A DNA stretch of 64,000 bases, taken from assembly GCF_022430545.2 (NCBI RefSeq), contig NZ_CP092488.2, positions 3,906,001 to 3,970,000 on the forward strand. Reading direction: 5' to 3'. Shown in pieces: positions 24,443 through 32,831 of the stretch. The notes under the pieces were generated by a model that ran no database searches, had not been told where the DNA came from, and was given only the letters and a program-made list of their open reading frames with translations. Each line of letters begins with the position of its first letter. Positions within the stretch are counted from its first letter, which is position 1. This DNA is from Mycobacterium paraterrae (GTDB taxonomy: Bacteria > Actinomycetota > Actinomycetes > Mycobacteriales > Mycobacteriaceae). Position numbers and translations under genes: made by a program.

Positions 24443-25465
24443 ATGGTATTGGGCTTCTGGGATCTCGACGTGCCGATCGTGGGAGCACCGATGGCGGGCG
24501 GCCCCGGAACGCCCGCGCTGGCCGCGGCGGTGTCCAACGCCGGCGGTCTTGGTTTCCTGGCCGCCGGATATATCAGCGCCGAACGCCTCGCCAACGACAT
24601 CGCGGCGGCGCGCGCCGCGACTACCGGCCCGATCGGCGTGAACCTGTTCGTGCCGCAACCCAGCGTCGCCGACGTCATCGCCCTCGATGCTTACGCCGAG
24701 GCCCTCGACGAGTTGGCCGAACACTACGACGTCCACGTCGGCTACCCCCAGTTCGGTGACGACGACGGCTGGCTACAGAAGCTCGAGGTGGTTGCTGACA
24801 TGCGGCCTGAGTTGGTTTCGTTCACCTTCGGGGCGCCATCGCCAGATGTGTTGCGTCGCTTCGGTGCCCTCGGCATGTTGCTCTACATCACGGTGACCTC
24901 GGCGTACGAGGCCGGCGTCGCGGTCGCCGCCGGCGCGGACGGCCTGATCGTCCAGGGCCCGGACGCCGGCGGGCATCGGGGCACGTTCGCACCCGACATG
25001 AGTCCCGGTACCGAGCCGCTCATCGACCTGCTCGATCGCATCGGTCACACCCACGACGTTCCGCTGATCGCGGCCGGCGGGCTATCCAATGCCGAGGATG
25101 TCGCTGGGGTGTTGCGCCGGGGAGCGGCTGCGGCGCAGATCGGTACCGCGCTGCTGTTGTCAGACGAGGCTGGCACCAACGCCGCACACCGATCTGCGCT
25201 CGGTCATCCGCAATTCGACAACACCGTCGTCACTCGCGCTTTTTCAGGCCGTTATGCCCGCGGTCTGGCGAACGACTTCACTCGGTTGATGGATCAAATC
25301 GCGCCGCTGGGCTATCCCGAGGTGAACCAAATGACCGCGCCGATCCGCAGGGCCGCAGTGGAGTTGGAAGACCCTCACGGCACCAACTTGTGGGCGGGAA
25401 CGGGATACCGGCAAGCCCAGGCGGGGCCGGCAAAGGACATTGTCGACAAGCTCGGCCACGTCTGA
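24443..25465 (+). CDS. Nitronate monooxygenase (2-nitropropane dioxygenase type)
   Basis: A 340-residue FMN-dependent TIM-barrel enzyme that oxidises alkyl nitronates such as propionate-3-nitronate. It shows APMAGGPGTPALAAAVSNAGGLGFLAAGY at the N terminus, GADGLIVQGPDAGGHRG (flavin phosphate site, including the active-site His), IAAGGL and the GAAAAQIGTALLLSDE segment. It starts four bases after pepR, so it is co-transcribed with pnp-pepR, as in Rv2781c. It ends 36 bp from the convergent ald stop. Its physiological substrate in mycobacteria is unsettled. Confidence 0.9.
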   Translation: MVLGFWDLDVPIVGAPMAGGPGTPALAAAVSNAGGLGFLAAGYISAERLANDIAAARAATTGPIGVNLFVPQPSVADVIALDAYAEALDELAEHYDVHVGYPQFGDDDGWLQKLEVVADMRPELVSFTFGAPSPDVLRRFGALGMLLYITVTSAYEAGVAVAAGADGLIVQGPDAGGHRGTFAPDMSPGTEPLIDLLDRIGHTHDVPLIAAGGLSNAEDVAGVLRRGAAAAQIGTALLLSDEAGTNAAHRSALGHPQFDNTVVTRAFSGRYARGLANDFTRLMDQIAPLGYPEVNQMTAPIRRAAVELEDPHGTNLWAGTGYRQAQAGPAKDIVDKLGHV

Positions 25466-25480
25466 GGGGTCGGAGGCGGT

Positions 25481-25497
25481 CGGGTCACGTGGACCCG
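25481..25497. terminator. Bidirectional hairpin between NMO gene and ald
   Basis: CGGGTC (25481-25486) and GACCCG (25492-25497) form a 6-bp GC-rich stem with loop ACGTG in the 36-bp gap between two convergent genes. There is no T-run on either side, which is common for mycobacterial terminators. Confidence 0.5.
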
Positions 25498-25501
25498 GAC
25501 G

Positions 25502-26617
25502 TCAGATCAGTGCTGCGGCCGGGTCGGTAAACGGGAGCCCCAGATCCGCGGCAACCCGCTCGCAGAGCAGCGCCCCGTTGTGTGTCGAAAGCCCCTTCGC
25601 CAGAGACGTATTCGCCCGGCAGGCATCCCGCCAACCACGGTCAGCGAGTTCGAGCGCGTAGGGGAGAGTCGCGTTGGTCAGTGCGACCGTCGAGGTCGCC
25701 GGGACGGCCGCGGGCATGTTGGCCACGCAGTAGAACACCGTGTCGTGCACGGTGAAGGTCGGGTCGTCGTGGGTTGTCGGCCGCGAGTCTGCGAAGCAGC
25801 CGCCCTGGTCGATCGCGATGTCGACTAGCACGGCCCCCGGCTTCATATGCGCGACAAGGGCATTAGACACCAGTGTCGGCGCCTTGCCGCCCGGCAGCAG
25901 GACGGCGCCGATCACCAGGTCGGCGCGTTTGACGGCGGCTTCCAGTTCCAGCGCCGTGGAATACCGGGTTTGCAGCTGGCCGTTGAAGGCGCGGTCGAGC
26001 TCGCGCAATTTGTCGATGTTGACGTCGAGCACCGTGACCGCCGCGCCCATGCCGTGCGCGACGCGGGCGGCGTTGTAGCCTGCGGTCCCGGCGCCGATCA
26101 CCACCACCGTCGCGGGTTCGACACCAGGCACGCCACCCATCAGCACACCGCGGCCCCCGTGGGTGCCCATCAGGTGATACGCGCCAACCTGCGCCGAGAG
26201 GCGACCGGCAACCTCGCTCATCGGCGCCAGCAGTGGCAGCGCTCCATCAGGTGTTTGCACGGTCTCGTAGGCAATCGACGTGGTACCGGAGGCCAGCAAG
26301 GCCTCGGTGCACGACCGCGATGCAGCCAAGTGAAGGTAGGTGAACAGGGTCTGACCCCGCCGTATCCGCGAATACTCGATCGGAATCGGTTCTTTCACCT
26401 TGAGGACGAGTTCAGCCTCGGCCCACACGTCATCGACGGCGGAAACTATTTGTGCGCCAACGGCTTTGAAGTCGCTGTCGGCGATAGCCGAGCCCTCGCC
26501 GGCGCCGGCCTGAATTAAGACCTCATGACCACGACGGGTCAGTTCTGCGACACCGGAAGGGGTGATCGCGACGCGGAATTCGTTGTTTTTCACTTCGGTC
26601 GGGATGCCCACGCGCAT
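25502..26617 (-). CDS. ald: L-alanine dehydrogenase
   Basis: A 371-residue NAD-dependent enzyme interconverting L-alanine and pyruvate plus ammonia. It matches the mycobacterial sequence closely from MRVGIPTEVKNNEFRVA onward. The catalytic Lys is in LKVKEPI and His in YLHLAAS. The nucleotide-binding loop VVIGAGTAGYNAA and DIAIDQGGCF are present. The first codon is taken at 26617 because this reproduces the 371-residue family length; an upstream in-frame extension to 26686 would include the operator. It is divergent from aldR, its regulator. Confidence 0.95.
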   Translation of the reverse strand: MRVGIPTEVKNNEFRVAITPSGVAELTRRGHEVLIQAGAGEGSAIADSDFKAVGAQIVSAVDDVWAEAELVLKVKEPIPIEYSRIRRGQTLFTYLHLAASRSCTEALLASGTTSIAYETVQTPDGALPLLAPMSEVAGRLSAQVGAYHLMGTHGGRGVLMGGVPGVEPATVVVIGAGTAGYNAARVAHGMGAAVTVLDVNIDKLRELDRAFNGQLQTRYSTALELEAAVKRADLVIGAVLLPGGKAPTLVSNALVAHMKPGAVLVDIAIDQGGCFADSRPTTHDDPTFTVHDTVFYCVANMPAAVPATSTVALTNATLPYALELADRGWRDACRANTSLAKGLSTHNGALLCERVAADLGLPFTDPAAALI

Positions 26618-26619
26618 AG

Positions 26620-26653
26620 TCACAATTGTGAAGAAACTTCGCCTTGGGCGCAA
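26620..26653 (-). promoter_or_regulatory. Leaderless ald promoter overlapping a palindrome
   Basis: On the minus strand TTGCGC (26653-26648) and CACAAT (26630-26625) are 17 bp apart. The -10 ends seven bases before the ald ATG, and no SD is visible. The -10 lies inside the perfect 12-bp palindrome TCACAATTGTGA (26620-26631), a good place for AldR to control transcription. Confidence 0.5.
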
Positions 26654-26673
26654 AGATGCCGAAGACACGGCAT

Positions 26674-26679
26674 TATTAT
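26674..26679 (+). promoter_or_regulatory. -10 element for leaderless aldR
   Basis: TATTAT ends six bases before ATG at 26686, in an AT-rich patch, and there is no SD. This favours 26686 as a leaderless start over the longer frames at 26644 and 26656. Confidence 0.45.
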
Positions 26680-26685
26680 CGCGCA

Positions 26686-27201
26686 ATGGGTGAAGAACGA
26701 TCGGCGAGATCCGATCAAGCAGCGCTGCCGCCGAAGGATCTTCGGGCCGCCGACCTGGACCGGATCGACCGCCGAATCCTGGCTCTACTGCATGCCGATG
26801 CCCGGATGACCAACAGCGCGCTGGCCGATGAACTCGGCATCGCCGCGTCGACCTGCCACGGCCGCGTGCGTCGGCTCCTAGAGACCGGGGTCATTCGCGG
26901 GTTTTATGCCGACGTGGATCCCGCGGCGGTCGGACTGCCCCTGCAGGCGATGATCTCGGTGAGCCTGCAGTCCCACGCTCGGGGCAAGATCCGCGACTTC
27001 ATTCAGCAGATTCGGCGCCGCCCGCAGGTGATGGACGTCTACTTCCTCGCCGGTACCGACGATTTCATCCTGCATGTCGCCGCGCGCGACACCGAGGACC
27101 TGCGATCGTTCGTGGTCGAGAATTTGAACGCCGACGCCGACGTGGCAGGAACCCAGACCTCGTTGATCTTCGAGCATCTGCGGGGAGCGGCGCCGGTCTG
27201 A
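26686..27201 (+). CDS. aldR: Lrp/AsnC-family regulator AldR
   Basis: A 171-residue feast/famine regulator. The N-terminal HTH ALADELGIAASTCHGRVRRL is followed by a RAM (AsnC) ligand-binding domain ending with the dimer strand AGTQTSLIFEHL. In mycobacteria AldR (Rv2779c) controls the adjacent ald gene in response to alanine and other amino acids. Here the two genes are divergent, with the ald promoter palindrome between them. ATG at 26686 is chosen because a good -10 precedes it by six bases. In-frame starts at 26644 and 26656 are possible but would begin upstream of that promoter. Confidence 0.88.
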   Translation: MGEERSARSDQAALPPKDLRAADLDRIDRRILALLHADARMTNSALADELGIAASTCHGRVRRLLETGVIRGFYADVDPAAVGLPLQAMISVSLQSHARGKIRDFIQQIRRRPQVMDVYFLAGTDDFILHVAARDTEDLRSFVVENLNADADVAGTQTSLIFEHLRGAAPV

Positions 27202-27235
27202 TCACGCACGTATTCCCGATACCGGCGGTACCGGG

Positions 27236-27241
27236 TATGCT
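27236..27241 (+). promoter_or_regulatory. -10 for leaderless PF10118 gene
   Basis: TATGCT lies seven bases before ATG at 27249, with TTCCCG (27213-27218) 17 bp upstream. This supports 27249, not 27237, as the start. Confidence 0.4.
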
Positions 27242-27248
27242 CCTGCGA

Positions 27249-28163
27249 ATGTTCACGGCCAACGACGAAGCAGTCGGTCCGCTCCTGGAAACCAGCGGCT
27301 CTGATCACGAGCGACTGGTGCTCGAGGCGCGCGACGTGGCATTCGACTGGGCGAAGCTGCCGTTTCACTACGTGCCTGGCGAGCCGTTCACCACCCACAT
27401 GCTCAACGTGCTGCACCTCCTGCTGCCGGCCGGCGAAGAATTCTTCGTCGAGGTGTTCAAGCAGGCCCTCCCGCTGATCAGAGACGAACAGCTGCGACGC
27501 GATGTGCAGGGCTTCATCGGCCAGGAAGCAATGCACGCCCAGGCGCACACCGGTGTCCAGGACTATTTCGCAGCCAACGACGTCGACGTGACACCCTTCA
27601 CCGGCCAGATGGCGTGGCTGTTCGGCACGCTTCTCGGGGATCGGCCGCGCTGGAGTGTGCGGCGGCAGCGCAGCTGGCTGCTCGAGCGGGTTGCGCTCGT
27701 CGCGGCCATCGAGCACTACACCGCGATCCTCGGCGAATGGGTGCTCGACACTCCTGAACTCGACGCGATCGGGGCCGACCCGGTGATGCTCGACATGCTC
27801 CGCTGGCACGGCGCCGAAGAGGTCGAGCACAAAGCCGTAGCGTTCGACCTGATGAAGCACCTTCGAGCCGGTTACTTTCGCCAGGTCCGCACTCAGCTGG
27901 TCGTGACGCCGATGATGCTGCTGATGTGGGCCCGCGGGGTTCGGTTCATGTATTCGGTGGACCCGCACGTACCGCCCGGGACCAAGGCCCGCTGGCGCTA
28001 CTACCGCACCGCGGCTCGTCGCGGTCTGATGCCCGGGCCGCTGCGCTTCATCCGCGTGATCGGCGCCTACTACCTGCCGCGCTTTCATCCCTCTCATCTC
28101 GGCGGAGTGGAGAAGGCGGTCGACTACCTGGCGATCTCGCCCGCTGCGCGCGCCTCGCACTGA
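27249..28163 (+). CDS. PF10118 ferritin-like diiron protein
   Basis: A 304-residue all-helical protein of the 'predicted metal-dependent hydrolase' family PF10118. Iron ligands of a ferritin-like diiron site are visible as two sets: Glu before the first block plus QEAMHAQ (ExxH), then AIEHY and HGAEEVEHK (HxxEExxH). Despite the family name, this arrangement resembles diiron oxygenases such as AurF-like enzymes. ATG at 27249 is preferred to 27237 because of the -10 seven bases upstream. It is 13 bp before an EphD-like gene and one gene before a 2Fe-2S reductase that could supply electrons. It corresponds by position to Rv2777c. Confidence 0.8.
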   Translation: MFTANDEAVGPLLETSGSDHERLVLEARDVAFDWAKLPFHYVPGEPFTTHMLNVLHLLLPAGEEFFVEVFKQALPLIRDEQLRRDVQGFIGQEAMHAQAHTGVQDYFAANDVDVTPFTGQMAWLFGTLLGDRPRWSVRRQRSWLLERVALVAAIEHYTAILGEWVLDTPELDAIGADPVMLDMLRWHGAEEVEHKAVAFDLMKHLRAGYFRQVRTQLVVTPMMLLMWARGVRFMYSVDPHVPPGTKARWRYYRTAARRGLMPGPLRFIRVIGAYYLPRFHPSHLGGVEKAVDYLAISPAARASH

Positions 28164-28176
28164 CCGGAAGGAATCC

Positions 28177-29955
28177 ATGACCACCGCCTCGGCGAGCAGT
28201 TCCGTGCCCACCCGCAGCACGGTGACCGCCTCGGACGGTCTCGCGCTGTCCGTGCACACCTACACCGACGTCGACCCGCAACGGCCGACCGTGCTGGCAA
28301 TTCACGGCTACCCCGATAACCACCACCTATGGGACGGGGTCGCCGAACATCTCGCGGGACGCTATAACTTCGTCGCCTACGACGTCCGGGGAGCCGGGGA
28401 GTCCGCACGTCCGGCACGTCGATCGGATTACCGCTTCGCGCAACTGATTTCCGACATCGGTACGGTCATCGACAGCATCGGTGTCGGTCGCGTTCACCTG
28501 CTGGCTCACGACTGGGGATCGATCCAAGCCTGGGCGGCCGTCACCGACGACACGGTGATGGGCAAGGTCGCGTCGTTCACCTCGATATCCGGCCCGCACC
28601 TCAGCTACGCGGGCAAGTTCCTTCGCTCTGCGCGCGGACTGCGCGGTCTGCTGGACGTAATCCGGCAGTTCCTTGCGTCGGGCTACATCTGGTTCTTCCT
28701 CACCCCCGGCCTGCCCGAGTTGCTGATCCGACTGGGCGTGGGTGTGAAGTTGATCGAGGCCCTCGGTCGCATCGGTAATTCCAGCACGCGGACTCGTCCC
28801 GGTGAGCCGGTGCGCTCGACCGGCGACTACATCAACGGTCTCAACCTCTATCGCGCCAATATGCCCGGGCCGTTCCTGACGCCCGGCGTGAAGCTGCCGG
28901 GCACCACTGTGCCGGTGCAGGTGCTGGTGCCGCGGATGGACGTGTTCGTCACCCCGGCGCTTCAGCGTTACACCGGTTCTATTCCGTTGGGCAGCAGGGT
29001 CGTACCCATCGAGGGTGGCCACTGGGTAGTGACCGCGCGTCCCGAGGTCATCGCGCGACTGGCCGCGGAATGGATCGACCGGCACGTCGGCGGTGTCGCC
29101 TTGACCGTCGTCGGTGCAGTGCAGTCCGGACCGCGCGACGTGCGGGGCAAACTCGCCCTGGTCACCGGGGGCGGCGCCGGTATAGGCCGCGCCACCGCGG
29201 TCGAGCTGGCCCGGCAAGGGGCCGACGCCGTGGTGGTCGTCGACCGTGACCTGGTCGCAGCGGAAAAGACCGTCGCGGCCGTTCGCGAAGCGGGTGCCGC
29301 GGCGACGGCCTACCAGGCCGACGTGAGCGACGACGCCGCGATGAATGCGCTTGCCGCACAAGTGAACAGCGAGCATGGCGTGGTCGATGTCCTGGTGAAC
29401 AACGCAGGCATCGGAATGGCCGGCCGATTCCTGGAGACGACGCCGGAGCATTGGGACGACATTCTCGGGGTCAACCTACGTGGGGTGCTCAACGGCAGCC
29501 GAGCGTTCGCCGCGCAGATGGTCGACCGCGGGCAGGGCGGCACGATCATCAACGTCTCGTCGGCCGCGGCATTCCTGCCGTCGAAGTCGATGATCGCCTA
29601 CGGCACAACCAAAGCCGCAGTACTGGCTTTCAGCGAATCACTGCGCGCCGACCTGGCCGACGACGGCATCACCGTCACCGCGGTGTGCCCGGGTTTCGTC
29701 AACACCAACATCGCGAAAAGCACGGTCTATGCGGGAATGACTCCCGACGAGCAGGACAGTGCCCGGCGCAAAGCCGACGTTGCCTATCGGCGTCGCAACT
29801 ACACGCCGGAGGCCACCGCCAAGGCGATCGTCAAAGCCGTCGAGAGCGGCGCGCCGGTCGTGCCGATCGCGGCCGAGTCATGGGTCGGTTACGCGATGCG
29901 ACGGATCAGCCCGTCGCTGATCCGACTGCTGGCCCGCTACGACATACGACCGTAA
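28177..29955 (+). CDS. EphD-like epoxide hydrolase-SDR fusion
   Basis: A 592-residue fusion. Residues 1-300 form an alpha/beta hydrolase with HGYPDNHHLW (oxyanion region) and the nucleophile elbow AHDWGS, whose Asp is typical of epoxide hydrolases. A late GGHWV gives the His. Residues 315-592 form a classical SDR (VTGGGAGIGRA, NNAGIGMAG, YGTTK). M. tuberculosis EphD (Rv2214c) has the same order and length, but it lies elsewhere in that genome; here the gene sits between the Rv2777c- and Rv2776c-like genes. It could open an epoxide to a diol and then oxidise it. AAGGAA precedes the ATG. Confidence 0.87.
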   Translation: MTTASASSSVPTRSTVTASDGLALSVHTYTDVDPQRPTVLAIHGYPDNHHLWDGVAEHLAGRYNFVAYDVRGAGESARPARRSDYRFAQLISDIGTVIDSIGVGRVHLLAHDWGSIQAWAAVTDDTVMGKVASFTSISGPHLSYAGKFLRSARGLRGLLDVIRQFLASGYIWFFLTPGLPELLIRLGVGVKLIEALGRIGNSSTRTRPGEPVRSTGDYINGLNLYRANMPGPFLTPGVKLPGTTVPVQVLVPRMDVFVTPALQRYTGSIPLGSRVVPIEGGHWVVTARPEVIARLAAEWIDRHVGGVALTVVGAVQSGPRDVRGKLALVTGGGAGIGRATAVELARQGADAVVVVDRDLVAAEKTVAAVREAGAAATAYQADVSDDAAMNALAAQVNSEHGVVDVLVNNAGIGMAGRFLETTPEHWDDILGVNLRGVLNGSRAFAAQMVDRGQGGTIINVSSAAAFLPSKSMIAYGTTKAAVLAFSESLRADLADDGITVTAVCPGFVNTNIAKSTVYAGMTPDEQDSARRKADVAYRRRNYTPEATAKAIVKAVESGAPVVPIAAESWVGYAMRRISPSLIRLLARYDIRP

Positions 29956-29971
29956 GGTCGCGGAGGTTCCG

Positions 29972-31048
29972 GTGTCACAACATATTTGGGCCAGTAGGCC
30001 GCACGACATCTACGGACGCCGTGATCGGGACCGGTTGTTCACGGGCATCTGGGGTCTCGCTGTACTGCTCGGCGGATTCTCGTGGGCAAGCCGCTGGAAG
30101 CCGTCGCGCGTGGTGCCGGTCGGCCGCGCTCACACTGCCGTGATCACCAAGCGTGAACAGCTGAGCCCGGACGTGATCGCGCTGACGTTCGCCGACCCGG
30201 ACGCCGGCCTGCTGCCCTCGTGGACGCCGGGTAGCCACATCGACGTGCAGTTGCCCTCGGGCCGTCGCCGCCAGTACTCGCTGTGCGGACCGCCCGGGCG
30301 GCGCATCGATTACCGAATCGCGGTGCGGCGCATCCCCGACGGCAGTGGCGGCTCCGCCGAAATGCACGACGCCTACGCCGTCGGCGACCCGTTGGTCTTC
30401 GAAGGACCCCGCAATGCGTTCTACCTCGGAGGTGGCGAGCGCGACGTGCTCTTCGTCATCGGCGGGATCGGGGTCACTCCGATCCTGCCGATGATGCGGG
30501 CCGCGCAACAGCGCGAAATGAGTTGGCGCGCAATATATGCGGGTCGCAGCCGCGAATATATGCCGCTGCTGGACGAGGTCCTTTCACTGGATCCAGACCG
30601 GGTCACGGTGTGGGCCGACGACGAGCGTGGACGACCGGCGGCTGCTGAAGAGCTGCTCGTCGACGCGACGCCGACCACCGCGGTGTACGTGTGCGGCCCG
30701 GCCGGAATGCTCGAGTCCGTACGCGGTGCCCGTCACGAACACGCCGACGCGCCATTGCATTACGAGCGGTTCAGCCCGCCGCCCGTCGTCGACGGCATCC
30801 CGTTCGAACTCGAACTGGCCCGGTCCGGGCGGGTGCTCGAGATTCCCGCCAACCGGTCCGCGCTGGACGTCATGCTGGACCACGACCCGACGACCGCGCA
30901 TTCCTGCCGTCAAGGATTCTGCGGTACGTGCAAGGTCGCCGTGCTCAGTGGAAAGGTCGACCGACGCGGCCGTACCGCCGAGTCGCACGGTGAGATGCTG
31001 GTGTGCGTCTCCCGCGCGGCCGGCGATCGGGTGGTGATCGACCTCTAG
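29972..31048 (+). CDS. PDR-type FMN/2Fe-2S oxidoreductase
   Basis: A 358-residue phthalate-dioxygenase-reductase-like protein. An N-terminal hydrophobic stretch (about 25-38) may anchor it. The flavin-binding barrel has RQYSLCGPPG, the NAD domain has VIGGIGVTPILPM and YVCGPAGM, and a C-terminal plant-type ferredoxin has CRQGFCGTC plus a distal Cys (MLVCVSR). It transfers electrons from NAD(P)H to an oxygenase. GTG at 29972 has GGAGG five bases upstream. The diiron protein two genes upstream is the obvious local acceptor. It ends in a four-base convergent overlap with the next gene. Confidence 0.88.
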   Translation: MSQHIWASRPHDIYGRRDRDRLFTGIWGLAVLLGGFSWASRWKPSRVVPVGRAHTAVITKREQLSPDVIALTFADPDAGLLPSWTPGSHIDVQLPSGRRRQYSLCGPPGRRIDYRIAVRRIPDGSGGSAEMHDAYAVGDPLVFEGPRNAFYLGGGERDVLFVIGGIGVTPILPMMRAAQQREMSWRAIYAGRSREYMPLLDEVLSLDPDRVTVWADDERGRPAAAEELLVDATPTTAVYVCGPAGMLESVRGARHEHADAPLHYERFSPPPVVDGIPFELELARSGRVLEIPANRSALDVMLDHDPTTAHSCRQGFCGTCKVAVLSGKVDRRGRTAESHGEMLVCVSRAAGDRVVIDL

Positions 31049-31461
31049 GTTGCCGGGGCCAGGTGCAGCTTGTTGGTCTCCTGATAGCCCTGCGGGTTGC
31101 CACAGGCCGCCACGTTGTTGGTGATCTGGACCGTGCCGTCCAACGTGTTCGGGTCCCAGGCGTAGTGGAAGTTGATCGCGTCGTGCACGTCGCCGCCCTG
31201 CTCGCAGGAGACGCCGCCCTTGCCGTCGAGCGTCCACTGGTTGTTGACCAGGTGCGCCTGGCCCAGGTGCTGGATGTCGGCGCACCCGTCGCCGCACGGG
31301 GTGATGTACCAGTCGCTGGGCGGGTCCTGATGACCGTCGGGGTAGGTCTCGGTCTCGATGTAGTGGCCGTTCAGCGGGTCGGCGAAGGACACGGGAGCCG
31401 TCATTACCAGGGCAAGACCGGCGAACATCGCGCTAGCGGCCACGCCGCTTGTGATCTTCAA
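31045..31461 (-). CDS. Secreted protein of unknown function
   Basis: A 138-residue protein starting at TTG (31459-31461), chosen because AAAGGA precedes it and a signal peptide follows at once (hydrophobic residues about 5-25, cleavage near SFADP). The longer frame to 31587 lacks any reason to be translated. The mature part has four Cys (CGDGC, SCEQGG, ACGNPQ) that may form two disulphides. No recognisable enzyme motif is present. The stop codons of this gene and the convergent oxidoreductase overlap. I do not recognise the family beyond being a small mycobacterial exported protein. Confidence 0.7.
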   Translation of the reverse strand: MKITSGVAASAMFAGLALVMTAPVSFADPLNGHYIETETYPDGHQDPPSDWYITPCGDGCADIQHLGQAHLVNNQWTLDGKGGVSCEQGGDVHDAINFHYAWDPNTLDGTVQITNNVAACGNPQGYQETNKLHLAPAT

Positions 31462-31632
31462 GATCGGAGTTCCTTTCGTCGAGCTGGTCGGGTTCGGTTT
31501 GCTAAGTATCTTCAGCAGAATTTCAGTTCGCTCACGTTTGGCGCAAACCCACGCTTGGTGAACGCACGGTGACGAACCGGCGAGCAATCAGGTGCGCCGC
31601 TGGGCCAATCGAGCACGCTTTAGGGTGAAGCC

Positions 31633-32370
31633 ATGCGAGTAGCTGTACTGGGATCCAAGGGGAAAGTCGGAACGACGATGGTCCAAGCCGTCCAGGCCGC
31701 CGACGATCTGGCCTTGTCGGCCGAGGTTGACGCTGGTGATCCGCTGAGTTTGCTGACCGACAACCACACCGAGGTGGTCATCGATTTCACCCATCCCCAG
31801 GTCGTCATGGAAAACCTCGAGTTCCTGATCGACAACGGCATTCACGCCGTTGTGGGAACGACCGGGTTCACCGAGGAGCGGCTACAGCAGGTGCGGTCGT
31901 GGCTGGCCGCCAAGCCGGATGTCTCTGTGCTCATCGCGCCGAACTTCGCCATCGGCGCGGTGCTGTCCATGCACTTCGCCAAGCAGGCCGCGCCGTTCTT
32001 CGAGTCGGTGGAAGTGATCGAACTGCACCATCCGCACAAAGCCGACGCGCCGTCGGGAACCGCCGCTCGCACCGCAGCGCTGATCGCCGAAGCGCGAAAA
32101 GATCTGCCGCCCAACCCCGATGCCACCAGCACGGGCCTTCCCGGCGCCCGAGGCGCCGACGTGAGTGGTGTGCCGGTGCATTCGGTGCGGTTGGCCGGAC
32201 TGGTGGCGCACCAGGAAGTGTTGTTCGGCACGCTGGGGGAGACCCTGACTATCCGACACGACAGCATCGACCGCACCTCATTCGTGCCCGGTGTGCTGCT
32301 CGCGGTTCGACGCATCGCCGAACGTCCCGGCCTGACGGTAGGAATCGAATCGCTGCTGAATCTGCAATGA
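31633..32370 (+). CDS. dapB: 4-hydroxy-tetrahydrodipicolinate reductase
   Basis: A 245-residue DapB, which reduces 4-hydroxytetrahydrodipicolinate with NAD(P)H in the lysine/meso-diaminopimelate pathway needed for peptidoglycan. The cofactor loop is VLGSKGKVGTTM, and VIDFTHPQ and VVGTTGF are present. The catalytic and substrate signature ELHHPHKADAPSGTA is intact, with His and Lys. The actinobacterial length is normal. TAGGGT six bases before the ATG could be a -10 of a leaderless message, but GGTGAAG could equally serve as an SD. The stop overlaps the following membrane protein gene. Confidence 0.96.
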   Translation: MRVAVLGSKGKVGTTMVQAVQAADDLALSAEVDAGDPLSLLTDNHTEVVIDFTHPQVVMENLEFLIDNGIHAVVGTTGFTEERLQQVRSWLAAKPDVSVLIAPNFAIGAVLSMHFAKQAAPFFESVEVIELHHPHKADAPSGTAARTAALIAEARKDLPPNPDATSTGLPGARGADVSGVPVHSVRLAGLVAHQEVLFGTLGETLTIRHDSIDRTSFVPGVLLAVRRIAERPGLTVGIESLLNLQ

Positions 32371-32831
32371 GCCAGAACGCGCGCACTGTCCGCATCCAAG
32401 TGATGATCGCGCTGATGTGCGCGGCATTGCTCGTGTACCTGGTACTACTCGGCCGGACCGCCGTGCTGATGATCGGCTCCGGGCGCGGGGTGGCCATCGC
32501 GTTGGGAAGTGCGCTGCTCATCATGCCTGCGATCGGCTTGTGGGCTATGGTCGCGACGTTGCGCGCCGGTCTGGCTCACCAGAAATTGGCCCGACTGGCC
32601 GCCGAGGACGGAATGGAACTCGACACCGATGCGCTCCCGCGGCGGCCTTCGGGACGCATCGAACGCGACGCAGCGGACGCGCTGTTCGCCGCTGTCCGTG
32701 CCGAATTGGACGCCGACCCGCACAACTGGCGACGCTGGTATCGACTCGCCCGGGCCTACGACTACGCGGGAGACCGAAGCCGGGCCCGAGAAGCTATGAG
32801 GAAAGCCGTCGAGATGCAGGGGCGTGAATGA
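32367..32831 (+). CDS. Two-helix membrane protein (Rv2772c-like)
   Basis: A 154-residue protein with two transmembrane helices (about 12-32 and 38-62) and a cytoplasmic C-terminal part of about 90 residues. The last 45 residues (LDADPHNWRRWYRLARAYDYAGDRSRAR) look like a single TPR-type helical hairpin. It is coupled to dapB through ATGA and to the next flavodoxin-like gene by another four-base overlap. The order dapB-membrane protein-flavodoxin is the M. tuberculosis Rv2773c-Rv2771c order. Its function is unknown; conserved coupling suggests a cell-wall link. Confidence 0.8.
   Translation: MSQNARTVRIQVMIALMCAALLVYLVLLGRTAVLMIGSGRGVAIALGSALLIMPAIGLWAMVATLRAGLAHQKLARLAAEDGMELDTDALPRRPSGRIERDAADALFAAVRAELDADPHNWRRWYRLARAYDYAGDRSRAREAMRKAVEMQGRE

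Noticed and set aside
24443..25465. IMP dehydrogenase-like annotation
   Set aside because: The GADGLIVQGPDAGGHRG block and the lack of CBS domains fit nitronate monooxygenase.
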